In this document: positions 6,274 to 9,856 of the stretch, one piece after another | Layout: the number at the start of each line of letters is the position of its first letter | How positions within the stretch are numbered: position 1 is the first letter of the stretch | From: JAMCRM01 sp041685075 | GTDB taxonomy: Bacteria; Acidobacteriota; Terriglobia; Bryobacterales; Bryobacteraceae | Direction of reading: 5' to 3' | DNA: 9,856 nucleotides | Assembly (NCBI GenBank): GCA_041685075.1 | Contig: JAWLGN010000207.1 | Location: 1 to 9,856 of the forward strand | Notes under the pieces: model-generated | What the model saw: only the letters and a program-made list of their open reading frames with translations | Databases searched by the model: none | What the model was told of the DNA's origin: nothing | Translations under genes and position numbers: made by a program

Positions 6274-6281
6274 AGCACTTC

Positions 6282-9200
6282 ATGATGCGCAAGCTGTTTC
6301 CGCTGTTAGCTTTGCTGCTGTGTTTCGGTCTCGCCCGCACGTCTCTCTCGCAGGAGACGCGAGGTTCCATCATCGGGCGCGTCGTGGATGACAGCGGCGC
6401 GGTAATTCCCGGCGCCACTGTTCAAGCCATCAACCTTGCCACCAACGTGGCAACCCCCGGCCAATCCAACGCCGAGGGCAACTTCGAAATCCCCTATCTG
6501 TTGCCCGGCGAGTACCGCATTACGGCCGAGCAACCCGGTTTCAAATCCTTCCGCCTGGACGGCATTGAAGTCCGCATCGGCGAGCGCGTTTCCATCCCCA
6601 TCCGCCTGGAGGTGGGGCAGGTGACCGAGCAGGTTACCGTCACCGCCGAGACTCCGCTGCTCGAAGCCGCCGGCGCGAACCTCGGGCAGGTCATCGACCA
6701 GCGCCGCATCGCCGAGCTGCCCATCGCTCACGGCAACCCCTTCCTGCTCATGACCCTCAGCCCGGGCGTCTCCTATACCCAGAACCCCGGGTTGGACAGG
6801 CCCTTCGAGCCCACCCACATCGTGGGATACTCGATGGGCGGAGTGCGCGCCAACCGCAGCGAAATCACCCTCGACGGCGCGCCCAACACCGCTCTCAACC
6901 ACCGCTGGGGCGCGGGCGACCTGATGGCCGGTTACACCCCGCCTTCCGACGTGGTCCACGAGTTTAAGGTCCAGACCGCCACCTTCGACGCCAGCATCGG
7001 CCACACCCAGGGCGGCGTCACCAGCGTCACCCTGAAATCCGGCGGTAACGAGCTGCACGGCACCGCTTATTACTCGCTGTTGAACCCGGTCCTCAACTCC
7101 AACCTGTTTTTCGCCAACCGCGCGGGACAGGAGAAGGGGCACTTCATCTATAACCGCTGGGGCACCAGCGCCACCGGCCCGGTTTACATTCCCAAGATCT
7201 ACAACGGCAGGGACCGCACCTTCTTCACCTACGGGTATGAAGGCATTCACGAGAGCCGCGCCATGGGCGCCGCCTACGGCTCCGGCACCCTGACGGTCCC
7301 CACCGCCCGGCAGCGGGAGGGCGATTTCTCCGAACTGCTGGCCCTGGGTTCCCGTTACCAGATCTACGATCCCGCCACCCGCGTAGCCGTCGGCAACGGC
7401 CGCTACCAGTCCCAGCCTCTGCCCGGCAACATCATTCCTGCCGATCGCATCAACCCGGTGGCGCGCAACATGCTCAGCCACTGGGCCCTTCCCAACGTGC
7501 CCGGCACCGCCGATGGCACCAACAACCTCATCCGCGTGAACGACCCCGAGGTGATCCGCTACTTCAACCACATCGCCCGCGTGGACCACAACTTCGGTCC
7601 CAGCAACCGCATGTTCGCGCGCTTCAATACCTACAAGCGCTTCAGCCACTCGAGCGACTGGTTCCGCAGCGTCGCCACCGGCGGCTACTCCGACTGGAAG
7701 CAGCATTCCTTCTCGCTCGACGACGTGCACAACTTCAGCGCCTCCACCTTCATGAACGTGCGCTACAGCTTCTTCCGGCTGTCCATCTACCAGTACCCCA
7801 AGCCGGAGAGTCTCGGCTTCGATCTTGCCAGCCTGGGTTTCCCGAGCTCCTATACCGACGCCATCGACCCGGGCGTGCGCGCCTTCCCGGCCATCAGCAT
7901 CTCCGGCTACACCGGCACCCAGAACAACTGGTGGCGCTACCCGACCCACAACCACAGCATCGAAGCCAACGTCACCTCCATCCTGGGCAAGCACACCCTG
8001 CGCTTCGGCGTCGATGCGCGGCAGTACAGAAACTTCCAGTACGAGCCCCACAACGCCTCCAGCGGCATCTTCGAGTTCGGCACCCGGTGGACGCAGGGAC
8101 CGCTCGACAACTCGCCCGCGGCGCCTATCGGCCAGGGCCTCGCCAGCATGCTGCTGGGGCTTCCCACCGGAGGCGGCGTGGATCGTAAGCCCAGCTTTGC
8201 GTCGCAGTCCACCGTCTTTTCCGGATATATCCAGGACGACTGGCGCGTTACCCCCAACCTTACCCTCAACTTCGGCCTGCGCTACGAGATTGAAGGCGCC
8301 ATGACCGAGCGCTTCAACCGCACCGTGCGCGGCTACGACTTCTCGGCCGCTAGCCCGCTCGAGGCGCAGGTGCGCGCCAACTACGCCGCCAATCCCATCG
8401 CCGAGCTGCCGGCTTCCGACTTCCGGCTCATCGGCGGCCTGACTTTCCCGAGCGTTGGGGGGCAGCCGCGCGGGCTGTATAACCGCGATACCAACAACCT
8501 CATGCCGCGCCTGGGCTTCGCCTACACGCTCGACCAGAAGACCGTCATCCGCGGCGGCTTCGGCGTCTACTTCGGGCCGCTGGGCGCGCAGCGCGGCGAC
8601 GTCATCCAGCTCGGCTTCAGCCAGCGCACGGAACTCGTGCCCTCGCTCGACAACGGCTTGACGTTTGTCGCGGACCTGAACAACCCGTTCCCCAACGGCA
8701 TTCAGGAGCCGCCCGGAGCCTCCGAAGGGCTGCTCACCTACGTGGGGCGCAGCGCCCGCTTCTTCGACGAGTCGCCCCGGGCCTCGCGCCAGCAGCGCTG
8801 GCAGTTCAGCGTGCAGCGGGAGTTGCCCCAACGCGTGCTGCTCGAGATGGCCTACCTCGGCAACTACGGCGACAGCCTGGAGTTGACCCGCGACTTCCGC
8901 GCCCTGCCGGTCGAATACCTGAGCCGCTCGCCGCTGCGCGACAACGACCACATCAACTACATGACCGAGCAGGTGCCCAACCCCTTCTACCCCCTGCTGC
9001 CCGGCACCGGCCTTTCCGGCCAGACGGTCTCCCGCTCCTATCTGCTCTCCGGGCCGGAGTACTCGCACTTCACCGGTCTCACCAGCACCAACTACGAGGG
9101 CTACTCCTGGTATCACGCCATGCAGGTACGCACCGAGCGCCGCTTCTCCGCCGGCTGGAGCATCAACGCCGCCTATACCTGGTCGAAGAGCATGGAGGCC

Positions 9201-9788
9201 ATCAACCGCCTGAACGGCGAGTACTCGCCGTTGCAGTACGTGGTCTCAACCCAGGACCGCCCGCACCGCTTCGTCATCAGCGGCCTCTGGGAACTCCCCT
9301 TCGGGCGCGGCAAGAAGTGGCTCTCCACCGCCCCGGGCGTGGTGGACAAGGTCTTCGGCGGCTGGCAGGTGCAGGGCATCTACACCGCCCAGAGCGGTCC
9401 GCCCATCAACTTCGGCAACGTGCTCTACATCGGCGACATCCACGACATCACCCTGCCGCCGGGAGAGCGCAACGTCTCCCGCTGGTTCAATACCGGGAAC
9501 TTCGATCGCACTCCCGCCAACCAGCTCTCCGGCAACTACCGCACTTTCCCCAGCCGGCTGAACGATGTGCGGGCCGACGGCGTCAATAGCTGGGATCTCT
9601 CGGTGCTCAAGAACACCCGCATTCACGAGCGGGTGAACACGCAGTTCCGCGCCGAGTTCCTGAACGCCTTCAATCACCCCATGTTCAACGCCCCGAACAC
9701 CAGCCCCACCAGCACCGCGTTCGGGACTGTCACCAGCCAGCGAGGATACCCGCGGCGCATTCAGCTTATGCTCAAATTGGTATTCTGA
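6282..9788 (+). CDS. TonB-dependent-receptor-like outer-membrane protein with N-terminal carboxypeptidase-regulatory-like domain (Oar-like)
   Basis: A complete 1168-residue outer-membrane protein. Residues 1-24 are a signal peptide (MMRKLFPLLALLLCFGLA, likely cut after SLSQ). Residues 25-110 form a carboxypeptidase-regulatory-like beta-sandwich: GRVVDDSGAVIPGATVQAIN, then NAEGNFEIPYLLPGEYRITAE. After VTEQVTVTAETPLLE (114-128) comes the plug domain to about 250, with NRSEITLDGAPN (191-202) and QGGVTSVTLKSGGNELHGTAYY (243-264). The rest is a large beta-barrel rich in aromatic and Asn/Gly loops. It ends with EFLNAFNHPMF (from residue 1125) and a final strand RIQLMLKLVF whose terminal Phe is the usual barrel-assembly signal. 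No clear TonB box was identified. The family imports oligosaccharides, peptides or other large substrates across the outer membrane, or acts in surface attachment, and the substrate here is unknown. The gene stands alone, with its own ribosome site and a long upstream region. A second ATG at 6285 is equally placed. Confidence 0.93.
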   Translation: MMRKLFPLLALLLCFGLARTSLSQETRGSIIGRVVDDSGAVIPGATVQAINLATNVATPGQSNAEGNFEIPYLLPGEYRITAEQPGFKSFRLDGIEVRIGERVSIPIRLEVGQVTEQVTVTAETPLLEAAGANLGQVIDQRRIAELPIAHGNPFLLMTLSPGVSYTQNPGLDRPFEPTHIVGYSMGGVRANRSEITLDGAPNTALNHRWGAGDLMAGYTPPSDVVHEFKVQTATFDASIGHTQGGVTSVTLKSGGNELHGTAYYSLLNPVLNSNLFFANRAGQEKGHFIYNRWGTSATGPVYIPKIYNGRDRTFFTYGYEGIHESRAMGAAYGSGTLTVPTARQREGDFSELLALGSRYQIYDPATRVAVGNGRYQSQPLPGNIIPADRINPVARNMLSHWALPNVPGTADGTNNLIRVNDPEVIRYFNHIARVDHNFGPSNRMFARFNTYKRFSHSSDWFRSVATGGYSDWKQHSFSLDDVHNFSASTFMNVRYSFFRLSIYQYPKPESLGFDLASLGFPSSYTDAIDPGVRAFPAISISGYTGTQNNWWRYPTHNHSIEANVTSILGKHTLRFGVDARQYRNFQYEPHNASSGIFEFGTRWTQGPLDNSPAAPIGQGLASMLLGLPTGGGVDRKPSFASQSTVFSGYIQDDWRVTPNLTLNFGLRYEIEGAMTERFNRTVRGYDFSAASPLEAQVRANYAANPIAELPASDFRLIGGLTFPSVGGQPRGLYNRDTNNLMPRLGFAYTLDQKTVIRGGFGVYFGPLGAQRGDVIQLGFSQRTELVPSLDNGLTFVADLNNPFPNGIQEPPGASEGLLTYVGRSARFFDESPRASRQQRWQFSVQRELPQRVLLEMAYLGNYGDSLELTRDFRALPVEYLSRSPLRDNDHINYMTEQVPNPFYPLLPGTGLSGQTVSRSYLLSGPEYSHFTGLTSTNYEGYSWYHAMQVRTERRFSAGWSINAAYTWSKSMEAINRLNGEYSPLQYVVSTQDRPHRFVISGLWELPFGRGKKWLSTAPGVVDKVFGGWQVQGIYTAQSGPPINFGNVLYIGDIHDITLPPGERNVSRWFNTGNFDRTPANQLSGNYRTFPSRLNDVRADGVNSWDLSVLKNTRIHERVNTQFRAEFLNAFNHPMFNAPNTSPTSTAFGTVTSQRGYPRRIQLMLKLVF

Positions 9789-9856
9789 TATGGAGCGACC
9801 TTGTCAAGCCCCTCCAGGTTTGATTGGGTTTTGATTTCGGCCGGCGTTCCGACCAA
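9789..9856. other. Non-coding tail with small repeats
   Basis: The 68 bp after the receptor stop contain no gene. CTTGTCAAG (9800-9808) is a 9-bp palindrome around a central T. TTTGATT occurs twice (9819-9825 and 9830-9836), 11 bp apart. The stretch 9819-9837 is T-rich, unlike its surroundings. No hairpin directly followed by a T-run is complete, so a terminator is possible but not shown. The window ends before the element, if any, can be bounded. Confidence 0.45.

Larger units (their letters stand above)
5917..6281. other. Divergent intergenic region (no gene seen)
   Basis: About 365 bp between the minus-strand membrane-protein gene and the plus-strand receptor gene. It is noticeably more AT-rich than the coding DNA around 5979-6040 and must hold the promoters for both genes. 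No full promoter is convincing. TATATT at 6101-6106 and GATAAT at 6189-6194 resemble -10 boxes for the receptor, but neither has a well-spaced -35. A 66-codon frame at 6030-6230 shows no protein-like pattern and no ribosome site. No known riboswitch or tRNA was recognised. The long leader could contain a small RNA or structured untranslated region, but the evidence for this is weak. Confidence 0.5.

Noticed and set aside
6306..9116. Very long minus-strand open frame of about 936 codons opposite the receptor gene
   Set aside because: It has a monotonous Val/Gly/Ala/Asp/His composition typical of the antisense of GC-rich coding DNA, no recognisable domain and no ribosome site, while the plus strand encodes a clear receptor.
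1..9856. Mobile element, CRISPR array, toxin-antitoxin or defence island around the Xer recombinase
   Set aside because: No transposase, inverted terminal repeats, spaced direct repeats, toxin/antitoxin pair or nuclease/helicase genes are visible. The recombinase has the normal length and full catalytic set of a chromosomal XerC/D, and no dif or att site was found.

Overview
The window is GC-rich bacterial chromosome with ordinary housekeeping content. The likely source is an Acidobacteriota member, perhaps of the Solibacter/Bryobacter type. This is inferred mainly from the last gene, a very large outer-membrane receptor with an N-terminal carboxypeptidase-regulatory-like domain (the Oar-like type that is greatly expanded in that phylum), and from the general feel of the hypothetical proteins. 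There is no rRNA or tRNA gene, CRISPR array, transposase or phage module, so the exact taxon cannot be fixed from the sequence.

Layout, left to right. (1) Positions 1-486, minus strand: the N-terminal 162 residues of a peptidoglycan-binding, lysozyme-like protein cut by the window edge. (2) 603-1097, minus: a small conserved-hypothetical protein, probably starting at TTG, whose basic tail ends in QISLF, a good match to the bacterial sliding-clamp-binding motif. (3) 1161-2066, plus: a complete XerC/XerD-type tyrosine recombinase, divergent from gene 2; the short gap holds two back-to-back candidate promoters with overlapping -10 boxes. (4) 2115-3434, plus: a CCA-adding/poly(A)-polymerase-type nucleotidyltransferase with unusual substitutions at the metal-binding positions. 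(5) 3427-4578, plus: a Gfo/Idh/MocA oxidoreductase overlapping gene 4 by 8 bp. Genes 3-5 probably form one transcription unit. (6) 4579-5916, minus: a multi-pass membrane protein of unknown function, convergent with gene 5; the two stop codons abut inside a small palindrome. (7) A roughly 365-bp divergent intergenic region with an AT-rich inverted repeat. (8) 6282-9788, plus: the TonB-dependent-receptor-like outer-membrane protein. (9) 68 bp of AT-richer non-coding DNA to the window end.

The genes do not form an obvious single pathway. The recombinase and tRNA-end enzyme are core information-processing genes, and the oxidoreductase, membrane protein and receptor look like metabolic or envelope accessories. 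No new defence or mobile system is apparent. The points most worth a second look are the clamp-binding-like tail of the 603-1097 protein, the altered active-site positions of the nucleotidyltransferase and of the oxidoreductase, and the unrecognised membrane protein.
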